This document shows, one piece after another, positions 1 to 8,043 of a stretch of DNA of 64,000 nucleotides (positions are counted from its first letter, which is position 1; the number at the start of each line of letters is the position of its first letter). Under the pieces are notes generated by a model that had not been told where the DNA came from, ran no database searches, and saw only the letters and a program-made list of their open reading frames with translations. The stretch is from Thioalkalivibrio paradoxus ARh 1 (GTDB lineage Bacteria; Pseudomonadota; Gammaproteobacteria; Ectothiorhodospirales; Ectothiorhodospiraceae), in contig NZ_CP007029.1 in assembly GCF_000227685.2 (NCBI RefSeq), positions 2,578,501 through 2,642,500 of the forward strand. The letters run 5' to 3'. Position numbers and translations under genes: made by a program.

Positions 1-51
1 GACATCGTCCAGGTGCCCGAACACCGGTTCCTTTTCCCTGCGCTCAACCAC
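1..51 (-). CDS. N-terminal fragment of a gene after pilF, probably RodZ
   Basis: A GTG codon at 51-49 opens a frame that runs off the window edge after 17 codons ([17 protein letters not shown]). It overlaps the end of pilF by 8 bases, as expected for a coupled operon. In many gammaproteobacteria the gene after ndk-rlmN-pilF is rodZ, the helix-turn-helix membrane protein of the cell-shape complex. The assignment rests on gene order only; the visible residues are not diagnostic. Confidence 0.35.
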   Translation of the reverse strand, partial: MVERREKEPVFGHLDDV

Positions 52-835
52 GCTGACGTTCCTCGCGCAGGAGTGTGGCCGCCTCGTCGCTATCCCGGAA
101 ATCCCGTTTCAGCCGGTCGGCACAGCGCCGCGCATCCTCGGCATTGCCCAACTGCGTCTCCGCCCGGTAGCAGAGCAGCAGCGATTCCGGCATCACGATC
201 CCCAGGGCCTCGAGCCGCGACAGAAACGCCCGGGTCTGAAACGGCCGCCCAGCCTCGAAGGTCAGCTGGGCCAGCTCGTAGAGTGCTTCCGGGGACTCCG
301 GATCGATTCGCAGCGCTTCACGCAAGCGTTCTTCCGCACGTTCGCGGTCGCCGGCACGCGCATGGCATTTCCCTGCGCTCAGCAGAGCAATCCCGCGCGC
401 AGGATAGGACGGGTTGGCAATCGCCCGTTCGAGCAATTCGAGTCCCTCGCGATAATCGCCCTTGCGGCAGAGCAGATCACCCAGATTGGTCTGCGCATAG
501 GGATCGCGTCGATCCAGTGACAGCGCCCGCCGATAATGTTCCTCGGCTGAGTCCAGCGCGCCCTGCCTTTCGCGTAGCGAGGCCATGCCCAGGTGTGCCA
601 GCGCGAGGTTCGGATCGAACTGCAGCGAACGCTCCAGAGCACGTTGTGCCTGGGCCAGTTCGTTCTGGCGCAGGTAGCTGACCCCCAGTTCCGCATTGAT
701 TTCCGCCGCACGACGCTGGTCGTCCGAGGCCTGCGGCTGCAGCCCCGCGCAACCCGCGAGCAGGCTGGCCACCAGCAGCCAGAAACCAATCCGGAATACG
801 CGAACGGTCGGCCGTGCCGCGGGAACCCGGCTCAT
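44..835 (-). CDS. pilF: Type IV pilus assembly/stability lipoprotein PilF (PilW)
   Basis: This 263-aa protein begins with a hydrophobic segment ending in a lipobox (LLAGC, Cys about residue 29), so it should be an outer-membrane lipoprotein. The rest is tetratricopeptide repeats, for example the stretch with [20 protein letters not shown] and later units to about residue 200. PilF/PilW lipoproteins guide the PilQ secretin into the outer membrane. The start codon overlaps the rlmN stop in an ATGA, and the same rlmN-pilF order is found in Pseudomonas. No truncation is seen. Confidence 0.88.
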   Translation of the reverse strand: MSRVPAARPTVRVFRIGFWLLVASLLAGCAGLQPQASDDQRRAAEINAELGVSYLRQNELAQAQRALERSLQFDPNLALAHLGMASLRERQGALDSAEEHYRRALSLDRRDPYAQTNLGDLLCRKGDYREGLELLERAIANPSYPARGIALLSAGKCHARAGDRERAEERLREALRIDPESPEALYELAQLTFEAGRPFQTRAFLSRLEALGIVMPESLLLCYRAETQLGNAEDARRCADRLKRDFRDSDEAATLLREERQRG

Positions 836-1965
836 GCGCGGGCACCCGCCGGCTGTGGAAGCGCCGCGTGCAGCCGGATCATGCGTGCCTCGCGTCCGCT
901 GCGGTCGGCCACCTGTCCGACCAGCTGCCCGCAGGCGGCGTCGATGTCATCGCCGCGGGTACGCCGTACGATCGTCACGAAACCAGCATCGTCGAGCAGC
1001 TTCTCGAACACCTGCACCGCATTGGCCGACGGCCGAACGAACGGAGAACCAGGAAAAGGATTAAACGGAATCAGGTTGATTTTGCAGGGTACATCCCGCA
1101 GCAGCGTGATCAACTCCCGCGCATGCTGCGGCTGATCGTTGATCCCGGCCAGCAGCACGTACTCGAAGGTCACCCGATGGTGCCGGGCCCCGTCGCGGGT
1201 ATACCGCCGGCAGGCATCGAGCAGCTCGCGGATCGGATATTTGCGATTGATCGGTACCAGGCGGTCACGCAGGGCGTCGTTCGGCGCGTGCAGGCTCACC
1301 GCCAACGCCACGTCGGTACTCGCGCCCAGACGATCGAGCGCGGGCACCAGACCCGAGGTGCTGACCGTGACCCGCCGCTTGCTGAGTCCGTAGGCATTGT
1401 CGTCCAGCATCAGGTCGACCGCATCGACGACGGCTTCGACGTTCGCCAGCGGCTCGCCCATGCCCATGAACACCACGTTGGTAACCGCCCGCGAGCGGCC
1501 TTCCGGAATCGGCAGACGCCGATTGGCCAGCCACAGCTGCCCGATGATTTCCTGCGCGCTCAGGTTGCGGTTGAACCCTTGCTGCGCCGTGGAGCAGAAC
1601 GTACAGTCGAGCGCGCACCCGACCTGCGAGGAAATGCACAGGGTTCCGCGGTCGTCCTCCGGTATATAGACGGTTTCGATTGCGTTCCCGTCTGCGAGGC
1701 GCAGCACCCATTTGACCGTACCGTCATCGGAGCGTCGCTCCAGCGCAATCTCGGGCAGTTCGAGGGTCGCGAGCAGGCCGAGCCGCTCGCGCAGCGCCTT
1801 GGAGAGATCGGTCATCGCGGCAAAGTCGGTGACACCACGCTGATGGATCCACTTCACCAGCTGGGTCGCACGAAACCCCCGCTCCCCCCAGTTCTCGAAC
1901 TGGCCGGCAAGGCGCTGGCGCGGCATGCCCAGCAAATTCAGTCGGTTGGCGGGAGATGCTGACAT
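832..1965 (-). CDS. rlmN: Dual-specificity 23S rRNA A2503 / tRNA A37 C2-methyltransferase RlmN
   Basis: The 377-aa length is normal for RlmN. The radical-SAM cluster motif CxxxCxxC is visible as CALDCTFC near residue 115, followed by [10 protein letters not shown]. The GMGEPLAN motif and the late NPFPGSPF region with the catalytic cysteine close to [15 protein letters not shown] complete the family signature. The enzyme methylates C2 of adenosine in 23S rRNA position 2503 and tRNA position 37 using a [4Fe-4S] cluster. It sits between ndk and pilF, and its stop overlaps the pilF start by 4 bases. Confidence 0.96.
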   Translation of the reverse strand: MSASPANRLNLLGMPRQRLAGQFENWGERGFRATQLVKWIHQRGVTDFAAMTDLSKALRERLGLLATLELPEIALERRSDDGTVKWVLRLADGNAIETVYIPEDDRGTLCISSQVGCALDCTFCSTAQQGFNRNLSAQEIIGQLWLANRRLPIPEGRSRAVTNVVFMGMGEPLANVEAVVDAVDLMLDDNAYGLSKRRVTVSTSGLVPALDRLGASTDVALAVSLHAPNDALRDRLVPINRKYPIRELLDACRRYTRDGARHHRVTFEYVLLAGINDQPQHARELITLLRDVPCKINLIPFNPFPGSPFVRPSANAVQVFEKLLDDAGFVTIVRRTRGDDIDAACGQLVGQVADRSGREARMIRLHAALPQPAGARA

Positions 1966-2122
1966 GGCTTCTGTTCAGGGACCGAAAGTGCTAGTTTAAT
2001 CCACCAACGACGCGCGCGCACTCCGGGGCACCGACAGGTGACCCGGGCTGTCAGACCCGGTGACCGCACTCGAACAGATCTCTGCGGCAAGTCCTGCGTG
2101 CCGGAGCCCGGGGCGCTTCCCG

Positions 2123-2554
2123 CTAGCGGGTACGTGGACAAATGGCCGCTTCGTCGAAGAAAAAGGCGATTTCGGTCTTCGCGGTATCAGGACCATCGGA
2201 GCCATGGACCGCGTTTTCGTCGATGCTGGTCGCGAAGTCGGCACGGATGGTTCCCGGAGCTGCTTCCTTCGGGTTGGTAGCGCCCATGATGTCACGATGC
2301 CGGCGGATCGCATCCTCGCCTTCCAGCACCTGCACCATCACCGGACCCGAGATCATGAAGTCGACCAGATCGCGGAAAAACGGGCGCTCCCGGTGCACTG
2401 CGTAGAAGCCCTCGGCCTGGTCGCGACTCAGGTGCAGCATACGCGCGGCCACGATCTGCAGCCCCCCTTTCTCGAATCGGCTGTAGATATCGCCGATCAC
2501 GTTCTTGGCGACCGCGTCGGGCTTGATGATGGACAGGGTACGCTCCTGGGCCAC
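2123..2554 (-). CDS. ndk: Nucleoside diphosphate kinase
   Basis: This 143-aa protein starts at a GTG codon preceded by a GAGGAG ribosome-binding site. The N-terminal [10 protein letters not shown] is the family signature, and the active-site histidine lies in [12 protein letters not shown] (about residue 117). The enzyme equalises NTP pools through a phosphohistidine intermediate. The length matches the E. coli enzyme. The 157 bases between ndk and rlmN carry no gene I can recognise. Confidence 0.97.
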   Translation of the reverse strand: MAQERTLSIIKPDAVAKNVIGDIYSRFEKGGLQIVAARMLHLSRDQAEGFYAVHRERPFFRDLVDFMISGPVMVQVLEGEDAIRRHRDIMGATNPKEAAPGTIRADFATSIDENAVHGSDGPDTAKTEIAFFFDEAAICPRTR

Positions 2555-2577
2555 AGATGATCTCCTCGATGGTGTTT

Positions 2578-2604
2578 GAAAACAAGAACCCGCCAGGCGG
2601 CGGG
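2578..2604 (-). terminator. Rho-independent terminator after iscR
   Basis: On the minus strand CCCGCC, a GCCT loop and GGCGGG form a 6-bp GC stem, followed directly by TTCTTGTTTTC. It lies downstream of iscR and upstream of ndk, so it should end the trmJ-cysE-iscR transcript. Confidence 0.75.
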
Positions 2605-2707
2605 TCCATGACGCTGCAATCGCGGCGTAGTCTAGCGGCAGCCGGCACCCAGGGCAACGAAACCGGGCGCCGCCGGTTCGTGGACGCCGGAGCGGGCTGC
2701 CGCCGAT

Positions 2708-3202
2708 TCAGCGGGATTCCGAATCGGCCGCTGCCGCGATCGGAATCGTGTCCCGGCCTGCACTGGATTCCGGCAGCCCAGCGCGCGCGGCACGTGCTGC
2801 CCGGTGCCGGTGCAACACGTCGGCAAGCGAGCGCTCACTCAGGAAGCGTTCGACCTGCCGGCTCAGATCGGTCCAGAGGTCATGCGTCAGGCACTGCGAG
2901 CGATGGGTGCAGTTGGCCTCCCCTCCGCAACGGGTCACGTCCACCGGTTCGTCGACTGCGACGATGATATCGGCCACGGTGATCGCCTCGGGCGGGTGAC
3001 TCAGGCGGTAACCGCCGCCCGGTCCCCGGCTGCTGCTCACCAGCCCCTTGCGCCGCAGCCGGGCAAAGAGCTGCTCGAGATAGGAAAGCGAAAGGTGCTG
3101 CCGTCTGGCCACGTCGGCAAGCGATACCGGCCGCTGTTGCGCATGCATCGCGACATCGAGCATCGCGGTCACGGCGTAACGTCCCTTGGTGGTCAGCTTC
3201 AT
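2708..3202 (-). CDS. iscR: Iron-sulfur cluster regulator IscR (Rrf2 family)
   Basis: The 164-aa product starts MKLTTKGRYAVTAMLD, the typical IscR start; an upstream in-frame extension to 3295 runs through the operator region and is unlikely to be translated. The winged helix includes LSLSYLEQLFARLRRKGLV. Three cluster-ligand cysteines are at residues 92, 98 and 104, exactly the E. coli IscR positions. A matching palindrome lies just upstream (3239-3263), suggesting autoregulation. Unlike E. coli, no iscSUA genes follow; a terminator does. The iscS machinery must be elsewhere. Confidence 0.93.
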   Translation of the reverse strand: MKLTTKGRYAVTAMLDVAMHAQQRPVSLADVARRQHLSLSYLEQLFARLRRKGLVSSSRGPGGGYRLSHPPEAITVADIIVAVDEPVDVTRCGGEANCTHRSQCLTHDLWTDLSRQVERFLSERSLADVLHRHRAARAARAGLPESSAGRDTIPIAAAADSESR

Positions 3203-3238
3203 CGCGGTCGCGCCCTCCGGCATCCAGGCAGGAGGATG

Positions 3239-3263
3239 GTACCCGATGAGCCCGATCAGGTAT
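3239..3263 (-). promoter_or_regulatory. Probable type-1 IscR-binding palindrome
   Basis: Read on the minus strand, half-sites ATACCTGAT and ATCGGGTAC are separated by 7 bases and are inverted copies at 7 of 9 positions. They resemble the [2Fe-2S]-IscR (type 1) site of the form ATA-CC-GAC/T. The site lies 37 bases before the iscR start and overlaps the last codons of cysE, so it would control a promoter inside the cysE end. Binding is inferred. Confidence 0.5.
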
Positions 3264-4053
3264 TTCCCGAGGTTTTGCGTGGGGGAATTTCGCATTCCTC
3301 GGGCTCAAGCCCCTCGAGATCGCAATTCGAGATCGGATGCAGTTCCTCGTCGGTACCGATGTCGATCCCCGCTTTCTTCAGCGCTTCACAGGCGCGTTCC
3401 ATGCGCTCGTCGACCTCATGCAGATGATCGACGATCCGGTGGATCGCATTGGCCACCGGGTCCGGCATGTCGCGGGTCAGACCGTAGGCGTCGAAGCCCA
3501 TCCGGTCGGCCATCGCCTTGAAGCGGGGGTTCGGCTCCGGCCGCGGCCCGAGCACCCGCGCGGGGATTCCGACCGCGGTTGCGTCCGCAGGGACGTCGCG
3601 CAGCACCACCGCGTTGGAGCCGATCCGGGCCCGCGCGCCGATATGCACCGGCCCCAGCACCTTCGCGCCGGCACCGATCACCACGCCGTCGTCCAGCGTG
3701 GGGTGGCGCTTCCCCCTGTCCCAACTGGTCCCGCCGAGGGTCACCTGGTGATACAAGGTGCAGTCGTCGCCGATCTCGGCGGTTTCGCCGATCACCACAC
3801 CCATCCCGTGGTCGATGAAGAAGCGGCGCCCGATCCGCGCCCCCGGGTGGATCTCGATGCCGGTGAGCAGCCGCCCGACGTTCGCCAGCACGCGGGCCAG
3901 CCACCGCAGCCGCCATCGCCAGAGTCCGTGTGCGAGCCGATGCACCCAGACGGCGTGCAGACCCGGGTAGGCCGTAAGCACCTCGAACGAGTTCCGCGCG
4001 GCCGGGTCGCGAGCGAACACACACTGAATGTCTTCACGTAGCCGCTGGAACAT
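3256..4053 (-). CDS. cysE: Serine O-acetyltransferase
   Basis: The 265-aa protein has the short helical N-terminus and the left-handed beta-helix of hexapeptide repeats, including [19 protein letters not shown] and [20 protein letters not shown]. The catalytic histidine is in the FIDHG stretch. It makes O-acetylserine from serine and acetyl-CoA for cysteine synthesis; cysM at about 33 kb is the next enzyme. The acidic C-terminal tail resembles tails known to contact cysteine synthase, but that role is inferred. It lies between trmJ and iscR, the order also seen in Vibrio and Pseudomonas relatives. Confidence 0.95.
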   Translation of the reverse strand: MFQRLREDIQCVFARDPAARNSFEVLTAYPGLHAVWVHRLAHGLWRWRLRWLARVLANVGRLLTGIEIHPGARIGRRFFIDHGMGVVIGETAEIGDDCTLYHQVTLGGTSWDRGKRHPTLDDGVVIGAGAKVLGPVHIGARARIGSNAVVLRDVPADATAVGIPARVLGPRPEPNPRFKAMADRMGFDAYGLTRDMPDPVANAIHRIVDHLHEVDERMERACEALKKAGIDIGTDEELHPISNCDLEGLEPEECEIPPRKTSGNT

Positions 4054-4091
4054 GGGAAACGCCGTCGCAAGCGGAATAGAAATCTACGATA

Positions 4092-4844
4092 TCACGACCG
4101 CGTTCGCGGGCGTCCTCCGCCGCGCTCGGTATGCGTCAGGATCCCCCGCAGGATCCGCACCTCGTTGGCGGTCAGGCCGGCACGTTGATAGAGGTGCCGC
4201 AGCCGGCGCATCAGGTGGCGCGGCTTTTCCGGATCGAGGAATTCGATCTGCACCAGCGCCCGCTGATAATGCTCAAACAGTGCGTCCATCTCGGCCTGCG
4301 TCGCGTAGCGCTCGGTCCCGCCGCCGGCAGCAGCGCTGTCCGCGTCGCCCGCCAGCACCGCGCTCCGGCACGCGTAGGCCAGCACCTGCACCGCGGCCGC
4401 GAGGTTCAGCGAGCTGAAGTCCGGGTCGGTGGGAATCTGCACGAGCGCGGTGCAGCGATCGAGCTCGGCGTTGGTCAGGCCGCTGCTTTCACGGCCGAAC
4501 ACCAGCGCCACGGGTCCCCCGGACGTCCGGGCGACCAGTTCCCGCGCGGCCGGTTCGGGCGTGAACACCGGCACCGAGTGGCCGCGTCGCCGGGCGCTGG
4601 TCCCGACCACCCAAACGCAATCGGCAACCGCGTCGTCGAGCCGCGACAGCACGCGGGCCCGCGCCAGCAGGTCGTCCGCGCCCGCGGCCAGCGCGGTCGC
4701 CTCGGCAGCCGGGAAGCGCTGCGGATCCACCAGCACCAGATCCGACAGCCCCATGGCCTTCATCGCCCGGGCGGCCGAGCCGATGTTGCCCGGGTGTGTA
4801 GTGCCCACCAGCACCACACGGATGCGAGCCAAATGATCGTGCAT
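4092..4844 (-). CDS. trmJ: tRNA (cytidine/uridine-32-2'-O)-methyltransferase TrmJ
   Basis: I place the start at the ATG giving MHDHLARIRVVLVGTTHPGN (250 aa); an in-frame ATG 14 codons upstream (4886) is possible. The SPOUT knot is visible in GTTHPGNIGSAARAMKAMG near the N-terminus, in VALVFGRESSGLTNAEL and in IPTDPDFSSLNLAAAVQVLAY. The enzyme methylates the 2'-OH of position 32 in tRNA anticodon loops. TrmJ upstream of iscR is a common gammaproteobacterial arrangement. Confidence 0.92.
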   Translation of the reverse strand: MHDHLARIRVVLVGTTHPGNIGSAARAMKAMGLSDLVLVDPQRFPAAEATALAAGADDLLARARVLSRLDDAVADCVWVVGTSARRRGHSVPVFTPEPAARELVARTSGGPVALVFGRESSGLTNAELDRCTALVQIPTDPDFSSLNLAAAVQVLAYACRSAVLAGDADSAAAGGGTERYATQAEMDALFEHYQRALVQIEFLDPEKPRHLMRRLRHLYQRAGLTANEVRILRGILTHTERGGGRPRTRS

Positions 4845-4895
4845 CGTGCGGTACGCTCCGCTGTTGCGTGATCCGGAAGTGTTCATCGGGACTTT

Positions 4896-4933
4896 GGCGC
4901 TGTGGCGGCGGGTCGCCCTGCCGCCACAGCGCC
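4896..4933. other. Perfect 14-bp hairpin between two minus-strand transcripts
   Basis: GGCGCTGTGGCGGC (4896-4909) and its exact inverse complement (4920-4933) flank a 10-base loop. It lies between the end of the 5013-5624 gene and the start of trmJ. Neither strand has a T-run after it, so it would be an atypical terminator or an mRNA-end stabiliser. Confidence 0.55.
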
Positions 4934-5012
4934 AGGCCGGGCGTTAAGGCCGAGCGGTCGCCACACGCAGGGACTTCGATACCGCGGGCCGGTGACGACC
5001 CGCCTGCTGCGC

Positions 5013-5624
5013 TCAGTCGTCGGCCAGGGGGCGCCGGGGGCCTTCGTCGCTGCGGGACGCACTTGCCGCCGCCCCCAGCAGCGACTTCAACGCGCGCCTG
5101 AACGTCTGCGCGGCCTCGGGACCGTCGATCGCGACGACCTGATCCTGCGCCCACTTGCGGTTCGTCGGTCCAAGCACCTCGGTCACCCGGTCGCCAAGCA
5201 CGCAGAGCATCGAGAACCCGGGGCCTTCCTGCTCGCTATAGCTGCATTCGGCGTAATGGCCCGTGCGCTCGTTGAGCTTGTCGATGAACTGCTCCCGGTA
5301 GGGCCCCGGTCCCTGCGCGTCGCTGCGGTTTTCGTCCACCAGTTCGGAAAGTCGCAGCGCCATCGCGGTGATGAAGCGACCGCGTTCGTCGTCGTCCAGA
5401 CGGTCGTAGACCTGGCGGTCCGCGACCAGCACCAGGAAGGCGACGAATTCTTCGATGATGTCCAGCCGCTGGGCGCGCGACGCCGTCTCGAAACCCTCGT
5501 TCTCGAGGTTGAGCACGCCGTTGCAGGCCGCACGCCAGGCGTTCGACGCCGCCGCGGTCGCCAGATCCTCGAGGCTGCGTTCGCGGCCTTCCTGCTTCCA
5601 ACGCCCCCTCAGACGCAGACTCAT
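5013..5624 (-). CDS. Unknown helical protein coupled to the DUF3050 gene
   Basis: I do not recognise this 203-aa protein. It is predicted to be mostly helical (for example SRAQRLDIIEEFVAFLVLVA and RFITAMALRLSELVDENR). It has no signal peptide or membrane segment, and has cysteines near residues 34, 126 and 141. Its start overlaps the preceding DUF3050 gene by 4 bases, which argues for translational coupling and a shared function. It is the last gene of the minus-strand run that leads away from the dsr control region. The middle section (HYAECSYSEQEGPGFSMLCV) could bind a cofactor, but nothing fixes this. Confidence 0.7.
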   Translation of the reverse strand: MSLRLRGRWKQEGRERSLEDLATAAASNAWRAACNGVLNLENEGFETASRAQRLDIIEEFVAFLVLVADRQVYDRLDDDERGRFITAMALRLSELVDENRSDAQGPGPYREQFIDKLNERTGHYAECSYSEQEGPGFSMLCVLGDRVTEVLGPTNRKWAQDQVVAIDGPEAAQTFRRALKSLLGAAASASRSDEGPRRPLADD

Positions 5625-6400
5625 GCCGCCTCCCGCAGACGGGCGTGAACACCGTCCCAGAATGCGATACGCGCTTCCAGCGCGGTGCTGGCCGCGACCC
5701 GCGCCTCCTCGAGTTTCACCGGATCGCCCGCGCAGAGCAGGTCCAGCATGCGCAGCGACATCGGGCCGTGGAAGTCCTCGTCGAGGTGGACATGCCGGTT
5801 GAGATAGAAATGGAACTGCGGTGCCGCATCGGACCCGATCCCCATCTCGCGCAGGAAGCTGCGGAACATTCCCGGGATCACGTGCTCGCGGCCGAGCGCC
5901 AGCGCTGCGGCCACCACGTGCGGTTTGCCGCTGGCGATGAAGTCGAAGGTCGTGCGCATGAAACGGGCTGCCGGCTCCGGTGCGATACCCGCATCCAGCG
6001 CCGCGTCGATGCCGTGCTGCGAGGCGAGGGCCACGAACCGCCGCGGGCGCTCGGGATCCGCACCGAGTTCCTGCATCGCTTCACAGTACAGCTCGAAGTG
6101 GCTCATGTGGCGATCGACACCATCGGGACCCGGCACCGCGTCGGATTCCTCTTCCAGCACGAGTTCATTGATGAAGCGCCGTACCGCGGCATCGCCGCTG
6201 GGCGTCCATGGCTGTCGTGCGGGCGCCAGATGCCCCTGCAGGTACTTGATCAGGGACATGAAATCCCAGACCGAGTAGACATGGTGCTCCATGAAATGGC
6301 GCAGCGCATCGAGATCGCGCAGGCCGTAGACCGGATGCTGGTCGAGGCGCTTGCGCAGCGGCGCGAGAACCTCCGGGTCGAAACCGGCGAGCTTGGGCAT
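5621..6400 (-). CDS. DUF3050 (haem-oxygenase-like fold) protein
   Basis: I chose the ATG giving MPKLAGFDPEV because a GAGGG site lies 8 bases before it; a longer TTG start at 6442 exists. The 259-aa protein has the DUF3050 pattern: an HPVYGLRDLDALRHFMEHH segment, VYSVWDFMSLIKYLQ, an EEESD motif, HFELYCEAM, and late HFYLNRHVHLDEDFHGPMS. The repeated Glu/His residues resemble haem-oxygenase-like di-iron oxidases of the CADD type, but no activity is established for DUF3050. It sits between a 69-aa protein and the unknown 203-aa protein. Confidence 0.8.
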   Translation of the reverse strand: MPKLAGFDPEVLAPLRKRLDQHPVYGLRDLDALRHFMEHHVYSVWDFMSLIKYLQGHLAPARQPWTPSGDAAVRRFINELVLEEESDAVPGPDGVDRHMSHFELYCEAMQELGADPERPRRFVALASQHGIDAALDAGIAPEPAARFMRTTFDFIASGKPHVVAAALALGREHVIPGMFRSFLREMGIGSDAAPQFHFYLNRHVHLDEDFHGPMSLRMLDLLCAGDPVKLEEARVAASTALEARIAFWDGVHARLREAA

Positions 6401-6510
6401 GGGGATACCCTCGACGATGGGCATTGCAGGGCGGGCCGGCAACGGAGTGATGCCGGGAACGCAGCGGATGCGGGCGGCCGGCAGCCGCCCCGCATCCGCC
6501 CGTGCGGAGC

Positions 6511-6720
6511 TCAGCGGTGCGAGCCCTTCTCCTCGTGGGCAATATCCACCAGCTGCATCGCGATGTCGCGGTAGCGCTTGTGGTAGCCATGCAGGGGATG
6601 GCCCTCGGGAGCGATGTAGTAGTCGACCGGATCGACACCATTCTCGTTCTGGTGCTCGTACTTCATGAAATGCTTCTGCATTTCCAGCATTTCCTTGATC
6701 AGTTCCTGCTTATTGCTCAT
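6511..6720 (-). CDS. Small charged protein of unknown function (69 aa)
   Basis: The 69-aa product is rich in Lys, Glu, His and Tyr (for example MLEMQKHFMKYEHQNENG and HPLHGYHKRYRDIAMQ) and has no cysteine or signal peptide. It has a plausible start with an upstream GGAGA and lies in line with its neighbours, 110 bases before the DUF3050 gene. The amphipathic helices at both ends suggest a small adaptor or cofactor-binding protein, but I do not recognise a family. Confidence 0.72.
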   Translation of the reverse strand: MSNKQELIKEMLEMQKHFMKYEHQNENGVDPVDYYIAPEGHPLHGYHKRYRDIAMQLVDIAHEEKGSHR

Positions 6721-6749
6721 GGTTGCGTGTCTCCATGGTGATGGGGTAG

Positions 6750-6781
6750 CAGTCGCGCGGACCCCGAAGCCAGCGCGACTG
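6750..6781. other. Perfect 9-bp inverted repeat in the leader of the 69-aa gene
   Basis: CAGTCGCGC and GCGCGACTG flank 14 bases. The hairpin falls in the 123-bp gap between the Cys-less dsrC copy and the 69-aa gene. It has no T-run; it may be an attenuator, a processing site or an operator. Confidence 0.45.
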
Positions 6782-6843
6782 TAACACCGGCCAGCGGGGC
6801 GCTTAACCTCCCTTAGGGGATAGGTCGGGCGCGCAATGCCGCA

Positions 6844-7185
6844 TCAATATCCGCCCTTGCGCCGGCTCTCGGGCAGTCCCGCGATACGGCCACCCTGCTT
6901 GCTGGGATCCAGCGGGAAGAGATCGTAGATGGTCTTGGCATCGACGCTCTTGTCGCCCCAGAGCTGCTGCATGGCCTTTACGATCGTCCGCGTGTTGGGC
7001 TGGTTTTCGTTGTTGTTGAAGTACTCGTCGCGAAGGTACCGGATCAGGTCCCAGTGCCGCTGGCTCAGGGCGATGCCTTCCTTCGCGGCGATGGCCTCCG
7101 CAACCTTCTCGTTCCAGTCCGACAGTTCCTCGAGGTATCCGTTCGCGTTCGTGGCGATGGTGGCGCCATCGACTTCCAGACTCAT
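6844..7185 (-). CDS. Cysteine-less DsrC/TusE-family protein
   Basis: This 113-aa protein aligns along its length with the genuine DsrC at 13.4 kb: NANGYLEELSDWNEKVAEAI, the RHWDLIRYLRDEYF helix, and the terminal IAGLPE arm. True DsrC ends with two redox cysteines eleven residues apart; here the inner position is Gly99 and the arm ends RRKGGY. No cysteine exists anywhere in the protein, so it cannot carry persulfide or form the DsrC trisulfide. Cys-less DsrC relatives have been grouped in the literature as probable regulators (Rsp proteins). It may be a decoy, a DNA- or RNA-binding regulator, or a structural partner. Confidence 0.88.
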   Translation of the reverse strand: MSLEVDGATIATNANGYLEELSDWNEKVAEAIAAKEGIALSQRHWDLIRYLRDEYFNNNENQPNTRTIVKAMQQLWGDKSVDAKTIYDLFPLDPSKQGGRIAGLPESRRKGGY

Positions 7186-7350
7186 CTGGTCTTCCTCCCT
7201 TGACTCGCTCTATCAGGTTTCACGGTGGGTTCGGAACCGGAAGCCCCAGGGCATCCCCGGGCAGCTCCGGATCCGGGATACTGCGCTAACCGCCGGGAAC
7301 GCTTTCGCAGACCCGGCGGATCATGCCTCGATAATTGCCGGGGTCCTCGA

Positions 7351-8043
7351 TCAGGCCGCCCCGGGCACCGGCGCGATGTCCTTGTGCCCGATGAACAGGC
7401 CACAGCCCATCGCCTGCTCGGACCCCACGCCGCTGCGCTGCAGCCGCAGCGACGCCTCGGGATCGAGCTCGGCGACCATCAGGCTGCGCGTGTGCAGCAA
7501 ACCGTCCGGGACCCGCAGCACATGGCTGCGGCCGCTCAGCAACTTCGACACCGGCACGCCGATCCGCGCCAGCTCGGCCGCCATCTCGGCAAGGAATGCG
7601 GCTTCGTCCTGCTCCGGGTCCGCCACCACGTGGCGGGCAAACACCACCGGCAACGGCTCCAGCGGAATCACGTTCATCGCGCCCACGCCGACCCCGAACC
7701 CCGATACCTCCAGGGTCTGGCCGACCAGGGCCGCGGCCTCGTCGACGCGCGCCTCGGGCACGCGCAGCCGCAGCCGGGCCCGCCGGGACAGGTGCAGCAG
7801 GTCGCGCTCGGGATCCTGCGGACGCATCCAGCCATTGCCCGACTCTGCGCCGTGGATCAGGTGCACGCCCGCATGTTCCTCGGTGCCGAGCCAGGGCAGA
7901 AGCTCGAGCAGCGCCGTGGACAACGCATAGGCATGGTCCAACGGCAGGCGCGGGCAGTCGATGCGGTACGCGACGTCGACCACGTCGCGCAGCCCGGCGA
8001 GTTCATCCTGCGGCGAATCGTCCCAAAACATCTCGGCCCCCAT
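7351..8043 (-). CDS. Solitary Cas6/Cmx6-like protein
   Basis: The 230-aa sequence resembles the Cas6 variant of MYXAN-type CRISPR systems (Cmx6). It has an N-terminal VVDVAYRIDCPRLPLDHAYA strand-helix, HLIHGAESGNGW, a TRSLMVAELDPEASLRLQ stretch, and a C-terminal glycine-rich loop MGCGLFIGH (residues 212-220). Cas6 proteins are RAMP-fold endonucleases that cut CRISPR transcripts. No CRISPR array or other cas gene is visible in these 64 kb, so the job here is probably different. The start abuts the stop of the 63-aa gene; an ATG at 8031 is an alternative start. The family assignment is from remembered sequence patterns. Confidence 0.72.
   Translation of the reverse strand: MGAEMFWDDSPQDELAGLRDVVDVAYRIDCPRLPLDHAYALSTALLELLPWLGTEEHAGVHLIHGAESGNGWMRPQDPERDLLHLSRRARLRLRVPEARVDEAAALVGQTLEVSGFGVGVGAMNVIPLEPLPVVFARHVVADPEQDEAAFLAEMAAELARIGVPVSKLLSGRSHVLRVPDGLLHTRSLMVAELDPEASLRLQRSGVGSEQAMGCGLFIGHKDIAPVPGAA

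Noticed and set aside
2620-2690. tRNA-like words (TAGTCTAGCGGC, GGTTCG) between ndk and iscR
   Set aside because: No acceptor stem or anticodon arm can be formed around them. The iscR terminator explains the structure nearby.
2708-3295. Longer IscR with 31 extra N-terminal residues
   Set aside because: The extension reads through the probable operator, and family members start at MKLT.
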